DNA from: Caldilinea sp. CFX5
GTDB lineage: Bacteria > Chloroflexota > Anaerolineae > Caldilineales > Caldilineaceae
Reading direction: 5' to 3'
Length of the DNA: 64,000 nucleotides
NCBI GenBank assembly: GCA_021405325.1
Contig: QWII01000042.1
Location: 88,984-152,983, forward strand
Below, piece by piece: positions 53,420 to 63,500 of this stretch. The translations under genes and the position numbers were made by a program. The notes beneath the pieces were generated by a model. It did no database searches. It saw only the letters and a program-made list of their open reading frames with translations, and was not told the DNA's origin. Every line of letters begins with the position of its first letter. Within the stretch, counting starts at the first letter, position 1.

Positions 53420-55000
53420 TCACCCTGCTGCCTTCGCCCGCTCCTGATCCGCCAGCACCCGCCGCAAAATCTTTCCTGACGCTGATTTGGGAATTTGGGT
53501 CACAACCTCAATTTCGCGAATCTTCTTATAAGGCGCTACCCGTTCGGCCACAAAGGCCAGGATGGCGTCGGCGGTCACGTCGCCTTTGGGGACGATAAAG
53601 GCTTTCGGCACTTCACCGGCCTCCTCATCGGCCTTGCCGATGACGGCGGCGTCGGCGATGGCCGGGTGGCTGAGGAGCAGCGCTTCCAGTTCCGCCGGCG
53701 CCACCTGAAAGCCTTTGTATTTGATCAACTCCTTCAGCCGGTCCACAATGTAGAAATAGCCATCTTCATCATAATAGCCGATATCGCCGGTGTGCAGCCA
53801 GCCGTCGCGATCCACCGTGTTGGCCGTGGCCGTCGGGTTGTTGAGATAGCCCATCATCACCTGCGGCCCGCGAATCCAGACCTCCCCCTCTTGTTTGGGG
53901 CCAAGCGCGGCGCCGGTCGTAATATCAACAATTTTGGTCTCCGTGTTGGGGATACATTGTCCCACACTGCCGGCCTTGCCCAGCCGCTGAACATTGTTGC
54001 GAATATGGGTGGCCGGGCTGGCTTCGGTCATGCCATAACCCTGGATCACCACACAGCCCAGGCGCTGTTGACACGCCTGTTCCACGTCAGCGCCCAACGG
54101 CGCCGCCGCCGAGGTGATACAGCGCAGCGAGGCGAGATTATATTTGTCCACCAGCGGGTGCTTGGCCAGCCCCAGGATGATCGGCGGCACCAGGTTTGCA
54201 TAGGTAACTTTGTGCTGCTGGATCAGTTGCAGAAATTGCTCCATGTCAAAACGCGGCATGGAGACGACCGTGGCCCCCATGTAGAGCGCATAGTTCATAA
54301 TCACCATCATGCCGTAGATATGGAAGAAGGGCAGAATCCCCATCACCACATCGTCCTCGATAATCGAGGTTTCGGTGGTCGGCATCCCGGCCAGTTGGGC
54401 AATGTTGGTGGTGAGATTGTAGTGGGTGAGCATCACCCCCTTGGGCAGCCCCGTGGTGCCGCTGGAATAGGGCAGGACGACAATATCTTTGTGCGGGTCG
54501 ATAGCCACAGGCGGCAATTGTCCGTCACTTTTGAGCAAGCGGGCAAAGGGAGTGGCGCCTTCGGCTTCGCCAAAGACAAAAAGCTCGCGGAGGCCGGCGG
54601 CTTTGGCCGCCTCCTGCGCCGTTACCATGAACTGGGGAATGGTGAGCAGATATTTGGCGCCGGCATCCTTCAACTGATGGGTCAGTTCATGCACCGTATA
54701 GAGCGGGTTGACCGTTGTCACCGTCCCGCCCGCTGTGGCGACCGCATGAAAAGCCACGGCGTATTCGGGCAAGTTCGGGCTGTAGATGGCAAAGACATCC
54801 CCCTTCTGCAACCCTCGCTGGGCCAGGCTGGCCGCCACCAAACGGATCGCCCCTGCCAGTTGCCCGTAGGTAAGCATCCGCCCCGTTGGCCCATCGATGA
54901 GCGCCGGCTTGGTCGCCAACGCTTGGGCGCGCTGATAGACAAACTGGGTAAAAGGCATTTCCGGAATAGCGACATCGGGATAGGGACTGCGCACGATCAT
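53420..55000 (-). CDS. Acyl-CoA synthetase/4-coumarate-CoA ligase-like AMP-binding enzyme
   Basis: This 526-residue ANL-superfamily enzyme has the AMP-binding loop YSSGTTGLPKGVML (near 178-190), QGYGMTEASPATH, the adenylation Asp region WLHTGDIGYYDEDGYFYIVDR, and the catalytic Lys near the C-terminus in KSASGKILRR. It forms acyl-AMP then acyl-CoA; aryl or fatty acids are typical substrates. GGAGGC lies near the ATG. It is unlinked in transcription to the PKS cluster, but could in principle supply an acyl starter unit. A carrier-loading role cannot be seen from sequence. Confidence 0.9.
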   Translation of the reverse strand: MIVRSPYPDVAIPEMPFTQFVYQRAQALATKPALIDGPTGRMLTYGQLAGAIRLVAASLAQRGLQKGDVFAIYSPNLPEYAVAFHAVATAGGTVTTVNPLYTVHELTHQLKDAGAKYLLTIPQFMVTAQEAAKAAGLRELFVFGEAEGATPFARLLKSDGQLPPVAIDPHKDIVVLPYSSGTTGLPKGVMLTHYNLTTNIAQLAGMPTTETSIIEDDVVMGILPFFHIYGMMVIMNYALYMGATVVSMPRFDMEQFLQLIQQHKVTYANLVPPIILGLAKHPLVDKYNLASLRCITSAAAPLGADVEQACQQRLGCVVIQGYGMTEASPATHIRNNVQRLGKAGSVGQCIPNTETKIVDITTGAALGPKQEGEVWIRGPQVMMGYLNNPTATANTVDRDGWLHTGDIGYYDEDGYFYIVDRLKELIKYKGFQVAPAELEALLLSHPAIADAAVIGKADEEAGEVPKAFIVPKGDVTADAILAFVAERVAPYKKIREIEVVTQIPKSASGKILRRVLADQERAKAAG

Positions 55001-55147
55001 GGGAGCCTCCTTTGGGTGAAATGAACTTGTCGGTTGGGTGAGCGTCTGTAGCTTATCACAAAGTAGGGAAGTTGGCTATCCGGTGGGGGGGAAAATCGGT
55101 TGTCGTGTTTTTCACGTTTGTCGAATTACGATTTATTAAGCTTGTGT

Positions 55148-55153
55148 TATAAT
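55148..55153 (+). promoter_or_regulatory. Extended -10 box upstream of the secreted repeat protein
   Basis: TGTTATAAT (TGn plus TATAAT) lies 52 nt upstream of the ATG at 55205, with no convincing -35 box. Confidence 0.45.
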
Positions 55154-55204
55154 GAACCCCATCCCGTAACATACCCAATTACCTTTGACACTGAGGAGTT
55201 TTAC

Positions 55205-56713
55205 ATGTCAACACGTCGTCTTGCTTGTTTGTTCACCTTCCTTAGCCTCTTGTTCTACACCCAAGGCGTTCACACCGTATGGGCCGCACCGCCGCAACAG
55301 ATTGTCACCGTTCAAGGGCCGACGCTGCGCGGGGAATTGCCCTATCAATACAACGCCCATTATCTGGGGTTGGCCCCGGTGATTCGCGATAGCATAGTGT
55401 CGTTGACCCTGGCCTATGACCCGCAGAACAACCCCAATTTGCCGGGCTTTGTTAACTTTTTTGTGTTGGATGAAGATGGCCTGCGCCGCTTTCTCGCCGG
55501 CAGCGACCCGCGGGGGTTAGCCATTGCCGGCGGTGCGCCGCTGCAATTTGACCCCATCGGCAATAAAATGGGCGCCGCCTTTTTGGCTTCCGGGCGGGGA
55601 CAATATACGGTGGTGGTCTATAATAATGCCCAGTTGCCGGTGCAATATACCTTGACGGTACAGGGCGGCATTCTGATCGACAACGCCAACCAGACCATCA
55701 ACCCGGCGGCTCAGCTAACGCCCGCCCCCACGGCCACGCCGTTGCCCACGGCCACGCCGGGCGCCGCGCCGGTCAACAACCCGCTGGGCGCCGCCACCGG
55801 CCAACGGTTGACCGGCGCCCTCTCCAACACCATCGGTCGCCACTACCTGGAAGCCATCCCTGGGGTGCGCGATGGGACCATCTTCTTCAGCTTCCGCTAT
55901 GACCCGCTGGATCAACCCGCGCTCTATGGCAATGTCAATTTCTGGGTGTTGGACCAGGCTGGTCTGAATGCCATTATCCGCGGCGACAAACCGGGCGATG
56001 TCAATTTGGCGACCGGCTTCCCCGTGCCGTTCAGCCCCTTCCCCAACGAATTGCAGGCCAACTTCAACGCCTCCGGCAAAGATCCCTATACGGTGGTGGT
56101 CTACAACCAAACTTCGATGCCGGCCACCTACGAACTGGTCATTGATGGCGGTCAACTTTCGGACCGCTTTGGGCAGACGCTGGAAGCCAAAGCTGCCGCT
56201 TCCCCAGCCAGTGACGTAGCCGCCCCCGCGCCCACCGCGACCCCGGCGATTACGCTGGTCTCCCATACCCAGCCGGCCTCTCCTGCCGCCGCCGAAGGTA
56301 CGGCGCCGTTGCCGTTGGGCGTTCCTCAACTGGCCGGCAATTTCAACCGCGCCTACCAATATCACTACTTCGCCCTCCAGCCGACAGTGCGCGATGGGAC
56401 GGTGGTGCTTAGCCTGGCCTTTGAACCGCGCGACAGTCAACTCTTGCGCGAAAATATCAACTTCTGGGTGCTGACGGAAGATGGCTTGCGCCGGGTGATT
56501 GCGGGTGGTCCACCGCCGGCCCACGACATTGCCACCGGCGCCTATCAAGACTTTGGCCCCTATAAAGGCCGCCTCTACGCCGCCTTCAACGCCTCTGGCC
56601 GCGGCGACTATACGGTGATCGTCTTTAGCAATGCCGACCTGCCGGCGCGCTATCTGCTGACGGCGGAAGGCGGTCTGCTGGCGACAGAAGAGGTGAATGT
56701 GGCGTTGCCGTAG
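55205..56713 (+). CDS. Secreted protein of three beta-sandwich-like repeats
   Basis: The start is ATG 55205 with GAGGAG upstream. A signal peptide is clear (LACLFTFLSLLFYTQGVHTVWA then AP). Three repeats of about 130 residues follow, each with VRDxTVxLSLAYDP, NFWVLDxDGLRRxIAG, ASGxGxYTVVVYNxxxLPxxYxLTxxGG. Repeats 1-2 and 2-3 are joined by Thr/Pro/Ala linkers (PAPTATPLPTATP). The pattern resembles pre-peptidase C-terminal-like sandwiches. It is probably extracellular or surface-located. No catalytic residues are recognised. Confidence 0.8.
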   Translation: MSTRRLACLFTFLSLLFYTQGVHTVWAAPPQQIVTVQGPTLRGELPYQYNAHYLGLAPVIRDSIVSLTLAYDPQNNPNLPGFVNFFVLDEDGLRRFLAGSDPRGLAIAGGAPLQFDPIGNKMGAAFLASGRGQYTVVVYNNAQLPVQYTLTVQGGILIDNANQTINPAAQLTPAPTATPLPTATPGAAPVNNPLGAATGQRLTGALSNTIGRHYLEAIPGVRDGTIFFSFRYDPLDQPALYGNVNFWVLDQAGLNAIIRGDKPGDVNLATGFPVPFSPFPNELQANFNASGKDPYTVVVYNQTSMPATYELVIDGGQLSDRFGQTLEAKAAASPASDVAAPAPTATPAITLVSHTQPASPAAAEGTAPLPLGVPQLAGNFNRAYQYHYFALQPTVRDGTVVLSLAFEPRDSQLLRENINFWVLTEDGLRRVIAGGPPPAHDIATGAYQDFGPYKGRLYAAFNASGRGDYTVIVFSNADLPARYLLTAEGGLLATEEVNVALP

Positions 56714-56760
56714 GAGAGGCGCGGATTTAGGTTGCGCGGATCAAGGGTTTGCGTCGGGGA

Positions 56761-56832
56761 CAGATGCGGATTTAGGAGGCGCGGATTAGGGGTTTGCATC
56801 AGGGTGATCCGCGTCCCCTAAATCCGCATCTG
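56761..56832. repeat. GATGCGGATTTAGG palindrome spanning a gene end
   Basis: CAGATGCGGATTTAGG (56761-56776) and its exact inverted copy (56817-56832) flank a 40-nt centre. A further GGCGCGGATTTAGG copy lies at about 56717-56731. The right half encodes the last residues (TDADLGDADHPDANP) of the DUF4058 frame. Confidence 0.75.
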
Positions 56833-57628
56833 TATACCCCGCCAGCCGTTCAGCGACCCACTGCGCTTGGTTGGCGTCTTCCAAGGGGACATCCGGCGGG
56901 TTGCGGTAATTAACCAACATTTCTACATTGATGGCGTCGTAGGTATTGGTGAAGGCGGCTTGCACATCCAACACCGCGTCATCATCGTCATAGAGGAGCG
57001 GCACCGGCACGACGGGCAACGCTTCGGCTAGGGCAATGGGCCAGACTTCGGTCAACGGGCGTTTGTGCGCACGGCTCAGAAAGACAAAATAGGGCGCTGC
57101 CGGTAATGCCGTGCGCATGGGCACCCGTTTCCCTTTTCGTAATAGATCCAATTCCAGTAGGCGGGCGCTGCTCAATAAGACCTTCCGCCGCTTTTCCAAA
57201 TACTCGGCGTAGCCCTCGCCCCGCTTGTTCACTGGTAATAACACTTCGATCAAGGTAACCAGGGTGCGTTCATTAACATCACGAATTTCAACAACGTACT
57301 GCGGCACACGTTCCGGCATCACCGTTGCTACCTACAAAGGAGCCTGTTGGACGGCAAGGGCTGAACGACTACTCCGTAAAGACTGTGTCGACGCTTGCGC
57401 TACGCCCACATCCGGCGCCGTTTTCAACTTGTGATCAATGCCATTCTGTGTGGAAACCACCAGATCCTCTGGCGTATTGGTCATAAAATATTTGTTGGTT
57501 ACGGCCACGTATTTCGGACGCAACTGGGGCCTGAGTTGGCGGGCGATTTCTACACAAAACTCAGCATGAAAACTTGACCATTCTGAGCCTTCAAGATAGG
57601 GGTCCATCCCTGGAAATGGTGAGGGCAT
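56786..57628 (-). pseudogene. DUF4058-family gene interrupted by an in-frame amber codon
   Basis: One reading frame from ATG 57628 (MPSPFPGMDPYLEGSEWSSFH, the DUF4058 N-terminus) runs to TAG at 57334-57332. It continues in the same frame as VATVMMPERVPQYVVEIRDVNERTLVTLIEVL to 56786, giving the normal family length of about 280 residues. The only lesion is the single TAG; there is no frameshift. A downstream GTG/ATG at 57322-57319 could restart translation but has no good ribosome site. It may be a recent pseudogene, a sequencing error, or natural readthrough. The function of DUF4058 is unknown; it is common in Cyanobacteria and Chloroflexota. Confidence 0.8.
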
Positions 57629-57740
57629 CTGTCACCTCCTGTCAAAGGTAATCAAACCTGATTAGCTTTTGTTATTATAAAGTTACACACCGCCAACACC
57701 CTAATTTGCTTCCAACCTGTGATGCAGGGTATAAGAAGCC

Positions 57741-60401
57741 ATGAGCGAAAACACACCCATCCCAATCTACACCATCGGTCACGGCGACCGGGCGTTGACC
57801 GAAGTCATTGCCTTGCTGCAACGTTACCAAATTGCCTTTTTGATCGATGTGCGCGATGCCGCCACCGCCGTGACCAATCCCCTCTTTGTCAAAGCGGCGC
57901 TGGCGAGCGCGTTGCAACCGCATGGCATCCGCTATGTGGATATGGGCGCCGCGCTGGGGGCAGGGGCCGACGATGAGGTCGCCTATCAACAGGCCTTGGG
58001 CCGGCTACGCACCGCCTTTAACCAGCAGCAGCGGGTGGCCTTGCTGGGCGCAACCATTTGCCCCGGCGCCTGCCACCGCAGCCAACGGATCGGCGCGGCG
58101 CTGGTTGGGTGGCAGATTCCGGTAGTGCATATTGATGAGCAGGGCGTAGCACAGCCACAGGCAACGGTAATGGCGCATCGTCAAGAAAAGGTGAGTTCAC
58201 CACCGGCGCAAGAGCTATCAGGTTTTTGGCAACCTGATAGCTCAGCGTTCGTCGAGACGCCGCTGGCCCTCTTGAAACGGGTCTTTGGCTATGATGAATT
58301 TCGCCCGCTGCAAGCCCAGATTGTCGAGAATGTGTTGGCCCGGCGCGACACGCTGGTGATCATGCCCACGGGCGGCGGCAAATCGCTCTGTTACCAACTG
58401 CCGGCGCTGCTCATGGACGGGCTGACGCTGGTCGTTTCGCCGCTGATTGCGCTCATGCAGGATCAGGTCGATCAGTTGCGCCAGTTGGGGGTGGCGGCGG
58501 CCTTTCTCAACAGCACCCTCAGCGCGGCGGCCTACAATGCCATCGTGATGCAGGTGCGGGCCGGCCAGATCAAGCTGCTCTACATGGCGCCGGAGACTTT
58601 GTTGCGCCCCGAAAGTCTGGATCTGCTGGCCACCTGTCGGCTGACCGCCATTGCCATTGACGAGGCGCACTGTATTTCGCAGTGGGGCCATGACTTTCGC
58701 CCGGAATATCGCCAACTGGTGATGGTGCGGCGGCGCTTTCCCGGCGCAGTCTGTCTCGCCCTCACCGCCACGGCCACCCCGCGCGTCCAACAGGACATTG
58801 CGGCGACGCTCGACCTGCGCAACGAGAACACCTTTATCGCCAGCTTTGACCGCCCCAATCTCTTTATCGGCATCCAGCCCAAGGTGGACACGGTGCGCCA
58901 GATCCTCGACTTTCTGGCCGCCCACGCCGAGCAGACCGGCATTATCTACTGCGCCACCCAGAAGCATGTCGATGACCTGAGCCGCACCTTGCAGGAGAAG
59001 GGGCTGTCGGCGCGGCCCTATCACGCCGGGCTGGACAAAAGCGTGCGCGAACAGAACCAGCGCGCCTTTATGGTCGATGACGCCCGCATTATGGTGGCGA
59101 CGATTGCCTTTGGCATGGGGGTGGACAAGCCCGATGTGCGCTTTGTCCTCCATGTCGATCTGCCGCAAGATGTCGAGAATTATTACCAGCAGATCGGCCG
59201 CGCCGGGCGCGATGGCGACCGCGCCGACTGTCTGCTCCTCTTTGGCTATGGCGATGTGCAGACCATCCAACACTTTATCCGCCAGGGGGCCGAGCAGGAG
59301 CAAGCCGGACGCCGGGCGCGGCTGCAAACGCTCGTCACCTGGGCCGAGACGGCGGGCTGTCGGCGGCGCCCGCTGCTGGCCTACTTTGGCGAACAGTACG
59401 AAACCGAAAATTGCGCCATGTGTGACAACTGCGCCCCGACCACCACAGCGCAAGTGGAGTTGACTGAGGCGGCGCAAAAGTTTCTCTCCTGTGTGGTGCG
59501 CACGGGGCAGAAGTTTGGCCTGGGCCATGTCATCAACGTCTTGCGCGGCTCGCGCGCCCAGAATGTGCTCAAGTGGGAGCATGAGAAGCTCTCGACCTAT
59601 GGCATTGGGCAGGCATGGAGCGAGGCGGCGTGGAAACATCTGGCCCAACAGTTTTTGCACCAGGGCTTGCTCGCCCACGAGATGGCGCACGGCACCGTCA
59701 GCGTCACCGAGAAGGGCTGGGGCGTTTTGCGGGGACAGGCGCAAGTCTGGGGAACGCAGTTGGCCCCGCCACCCACCGTCGCCACTGGTGAACCAGCCAC
59801 CTTTGAACTGGCGCTGGTGGAACGGCTGCGCGCCAAACGCAAAGCGCTGGCCGACGCCGCCGGGCTGCCCCCCTATATGATCTTCTCCGACCGCGCCCTG
59901 CAAGAGATGGCGACCTACCTGCCCCATTCCGCCGAGAGCTTTGGCACGATCCACGGCGTGGGGCGGGCCAAGGTTGAGCAATATGCCGAGCCATTTTTGA
60001 CCCTCATCCGCGCCTACTGTCAGGAACAGAATTTGCAGGAGCGCCCCAAAGCCGCCCATGCCGCCCCTCGGCTGGCCCTGGGCAAAGCGCGCAGCGACGA
60101 CGTGGGCGAACGCTTCGCCGCCGGCCAAACGCTTGACGAAATTGCCGGAGCCTTTCTGGTCAAGCGGCAGACGGTGATCACCAACCTGATCAAATATGCT
60201 GAAGCCGGTCACCCGGTCGATGGCGTGCGGCTGCAAAGCCAATCGACCCTGCCGCCCGACCAGCAACAGGCCGTCCTCGCCGCCTTCGCCAGCCTGGGCG
60301 ACCAATACCTCCGCCCCATCTTCGACGCCATGAACCAGCAGGTGGATTATGATGAACTGCATCTGCTGCGGTTGGTCTATCGGTTACGGCAAACAGAATA
60401 G
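57741..60401 (+). CDS. recQ: RecQ-family DNA helicase with N-terminal DUF488-like domain
   Basis: In this 886-residue protein, residues 1-150 (IPIYTIGHGDRALTEVIALL ... CPGACHRSQRI) match DUF488-type domains. From about 175 it is RecQ: FRPLQAQIVENVL, Walker A MPTGGGKSLCYQ (near 210), DEAHCISQWGHDFRP (near 307), QQIGRAGRDG, then the RQC zinc site with CAMCDNC (near 558). An HRDC domain spans about 690-765 and a C-terminal helix-turn-helix-like region follows (FLVKRQTVITNLIKYAEAG). It is expected to unwind DNA 3' to 5' in recombination and repair. The linker between DUF488 and RecQ is encoded by a perfect hairpin (58212-58243). It ends beside the CRISPR array. Confidence 0.9.
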   Translation: MSENTPIPIYTIGHGDRALTEVIALLQRYQIAFLIDVRDAATAVTNPLFVKAALASALQPHGIRYVDMGAALGAGADDEVAYQQALGRLRTAFNQQQRVALLGATICPGACHRSQRIGAALVGWQIPVVHIDEQGVAQPQATVMAHRQEKVSSPPAQELSGFWQPDSSAFVETPLALLKRVFGYDEFRPLQAQIVENVLARRDTLVIMPTGGGKSLCYQLPALLMDGLTLVVSPLIALMQDQVDQLRQLGVAAAFLNSTLSAAAYNAIVMQVRAGQIKLLYMAPETLLRPESLDLLATCRLTAIAIDEAHCISQWGHDFRPEYRQLVMVRRRFPGAVCLALTATATPRVQQDIAATLDLRNENTFIASFDRPNLFIGIQPKVDTVRQILDFLAAHAEQTGIIYCATQKHVDDLSRTLQEKGLSARPYHAGLDKSVREQNQRAFMVDDARIMVATIAFGMGVDKPDVRFVLHVDLPQDVENYYQQIGRAGRDGDRADCLLLFGYGDVQTIQHFIRQGAEQEQAGRRARLQTLVTWAETAGCRRRPLLAYFGEQYETENCAMCDNCAPTTTAQVELTEAAQKFLSCVVRTGQKFGLGHVINVLRGSRAQNVLKWEHEKLSTYGIGQAWSEAAWKHLAQQFLHQGLLAHEMAHGTVSVTEKGWGVLRGQAQVWGTQLAPPPTVATGEPATFELALVERLRAKRKALADAAGLPPYMIFSDRALQEMATYLPHSAESFGTIHGVGRAKVEQYAEPFLTLIRAYCQEQNLQERPKAAHAAPRLALGKARSDDVGERFAAGQTLDEIAGAFLVKRQTVITNLIKYAEAGHPVDGVRLQSQSTLPPDQQQAVLAAFASLGDQYLRPIFDAMNQQVDYDELHLLRLVYRLRQTE
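58212..58243. repeat. In-frame hairpin in the recQ linker
   Basis: GAGCTATCAGGTT and AACCTGATAGCTC form a perfect 13-bp stem with a 6-nt loop and encode part of QELSGFWQPDSSAFVETP between the DUF488 and helicase domains. Confidence 0.75.
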
Positions 60402-60474
60402 AAAGCGGATTGGGCGGATTGGGCCGATCAAGGCGGATTTTTTCCGGCTCGATCCGTCCAATCCGCTTTCTATT
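60397..60474. terminator. Hairpin after recQ
   Basis: 60397-60420 and 60451-60474 pair over 24 bp with two mismatches and overlap the recQ stop codon. A direct GGCGGATT repeat lies in the loop. It is plausibly the transcript end and separates recQ from the array. Confidence 0.6.
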
Positions 60475-60536
60475 TCACGGGCAGACTCCTTCTTGGTGGC
60501 TGATTCAGCTTCGAGATAGGCTGCGCCGGTCCATGT

Positions 60537-63500
60537 CGGTTCACCCCCCACGCCTGTGGGGAATACTTACCCTACTGCTGTTAGAGCGCAGACTTTTTCG
60601 GTTCACCCCCACGCCTGTGGGGAATACGCGGTGTTGGGGCGCACGGCGTTGCGCCGGGCCGGTTCACCCCCACGCCTGTGGGGAATACGCCGCCTGCTCT
60701 GGTAACGGCTTTTCGCCTGTCGGTTCACCCCCACGCCTGTGGGGAATACGAAACGCTGATCGACCCCCGTGACGGTGACCGCGGTTCACCCCCACGCCTG
60801 TGGGGAATACTTCCTGTCCAGTGCCTACCTAACATACGTCACCAGTTCACCCCCACGCCTGTGGGGAATACCCAGCCACGATTCTCAGCGAGGCGACCGC
60901 GCACGGTTCACCCCCACGCCTGTGGGGAATACCACCTACTCAACGACAAGCGCGCAGACGCCAGCGGTTCACCCCCACGCCTGTGGGGAATACGGGACAG
61001 CGCTGGAAGTGGCCGCCGACTTTGACGGTTCACCCCCACGCCTGTGGGGAATACTGGTCAAGACAGTGGAGCATCATGCCCAGTTGCGGTTCACCCCCAC
61101 GCCTGTGGGGAATACCCCAAGATGGGCTGGAGCCGCACCTCCAGCATCTGGTTCACCCCCACGCCTGTGGGGAATACTTGATTCAAGTATCAAACGTGAA
61201 CTTATCAAGCGGTTCACCCCCACGCCTGTGGGGAATACGTAGGTTAGCGATGGCAATGGTGTGCGATTGCGGTTCACCCCCACGCCTGTGGGGAATACCG
61301 CTTCGCCGTGGCCTGGCGCAAGCTGGCGCACGGTTCACCCCCACGCCTGTGGGGAATACCCTGTCTAGTCGTTCGCTGTCGGTCATCATTGCGGTTCACC
61401 CCCACGCCTGTGGGGAATACGCCAGCCGCAATGCCGCTGTAGTCCCAATGCCCGGTTCACCCCCACGCCTGTGGGGAATACACAAACGCTCTAAACTTTT
61501 GTATTTGTAGTATCGGTTCACCCCCACGCCTGTGGGGAATACGATTGCATCATAGACAAATTCTTTTTTGTTGACGGTTCACCCCCACGCCTGTGGGGAA
61601 TACATGGCATAATTCTCTCAAAATAAAATTGAGAACGGTTCACCCCCACGCCTGTGGGGAATACTTGACGCTGCCCAAAAGAAAATTCAGTCGCAGCGGT
61701 TCACCCCCACGCCTGTGGGGAATACGGCGAATTTTGTAATTTCAAGAATTTTAGTTACGGTTCACCCCCACGCCTGTGGGGAATACTTGCATTATTCCAT
61801 GCCACAATAGTATCTGTACGGTTCACCCCCACGCCTGTGGGGAATACTTGAGATGTCCCAGAAAAAGGGAGAGCGGACGCGGTTCACCCCCACGCCTGTG
61901 GGGAATACGGGCAATTGGTCACGCCTGCTAGGGATGTCCACGGTTCACCCCCACGCCTGTGGGGAATACTTCATTTTTGTTTTGGGCTACTAAAGTACGT
62001 ACGGTTCACCCCCACGCCTGTGGGGAATACGGTGGGTTGCCGGCTCGGCAACATATTAGCACCGGTTCACCCCCACGCCTGTGGGGAATACGATCGCCGG
62101 CGGTCTGGGGGCGGGGGGCAGTGGCGGTTCACCCCCACGCCTGTGGGGAATACTGCTTACTTTGCGGTCTAATTGCGTCCATTGCGGTTCACCCCCACGC
62201 CTGTGGGGAATACCACGCTAACGCTCACCACTGGCAGCATTTCATCGGTTCACCCCCACGCCTGTGGGGAATACCCCGCCCCTACGGGCTACCCGGTCGG
62301 ACGCTGCGGTTCACCCCCACGCCTGTGGGGAATACTTTGTTGTCGTCGGGAAGAGTGATGCGCAGACCGGTTCACCCCCACGCCTGTGGGGAATACGGAA
62401 ACAATACGTTTGATATAGCCTTCAGCGGCGGTTCACCCCCACGCCTGTGGGGAATACGACGCGCCGATTAGACCACGCTCTGCGCACCACGGTTCACCCC
62501 CACGCCTGTGGGGAATACTTCGACATCCTTTGCAATGTTTCATGTACCTCCGGTTCACCCCCACGCCTGTGGGGAATACCGCACGTCCGTTCGGTTTCCT
62601 TCGCGGGTCAGCGGTTCACCCCCACGCCTGTGGGGAATACTTGAAGGGTAATCGAAGAGGGGAGAGGCGGTGCGGTTCACCCCCACGCCTGTGGGGAATA
62701 CGCGCGTTGATGGCTTGCGCCGGCGTGCGCTCGCGGTTCACCCCCACGCCTGTGGGGAATACTTGTTGGCCGCAACGCCGGCGTAGCTCACGCTCGGTTC
62801 ACCCCCACGCCTGTGGGGAATACGTTTCGGTTAGTTTTTCCAGGGTGATGATCTGCGGTTCACCCCCACGCCTGTGGGGAATACGATTTCGATTCGTGGC
62901 CGTCCGGGTGGGAACACGGTTCACCCCCACGCCTGTGGGGAATACGGGGCGGGCGACGGGGCGGGCCGGCAATGCGCCGGTTCACCCCCACGCCTGTGGG
63001 GAATACTTGTTGGTAGATGTCCATACAAGTTGGGCAACCGGTTCACCCCCACGCCTGTGGGGAATACATCGGTATCCTAGCTTTTGCCTTAGTAAATATC
63101 GGTTCACCCCCACGCCTGTGGGGAATACGTCCAAAGCCGGTGCTGTCGTTACCGTTGTTCCGGTTCACCCCCACGCCTGTGGGGAATACAAAATTGCAAT
63201 TGACGCAATGTCAAGTAGTCACGGTTCACCCCCACGCCTGTGGGGAATACTTTACTTTTGTACTAAACAATAAACTGATTGACGGTTCACCCCCACGCCT
63301 GTGGGGAATACGTAGAATTAACGTAATTGTTCAATAGTATCATCGGTTCACCCCCACGCCTGTGGGGAATACTAACTCTTGTATTATATTAATTTTCTTG
63401 TTTTCGGTTCACCCCCACGCCTGTGGGGAATACGGGGCCGGGCGGAATCGGGGGTTGGGGGATTGCGGTTCACCCCCACGCCTGTGGGGAATACTGATCT

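Noticed and set aside
53495..55024. Long antisense frame (509 codons) opposite the acyl-CoA ligase
   Set aside because: It mirrors a well-defined AMP-binding enzyme and has no recognisable domains.
56786..57628. Two separate genes instead of one broken DUF4058 gene
   Set aside because: Both parts are in the same frame, separated only by TAG plus three codons, and together give the normal family length.
58242..60362. Long antisense frame (706 codons) opposite recQ
   Set aside because: The recQ strand carries all helicase motifs; the antisense product has low-complexity GC-codon shadow composition and no motif.
60475..60536. Candidate CRISPR leader left of the array
   Set aside because: It is short and not AT-rich, follows a hairpin, and the repeat orientation and decayed end repeats place the leader on the other side.
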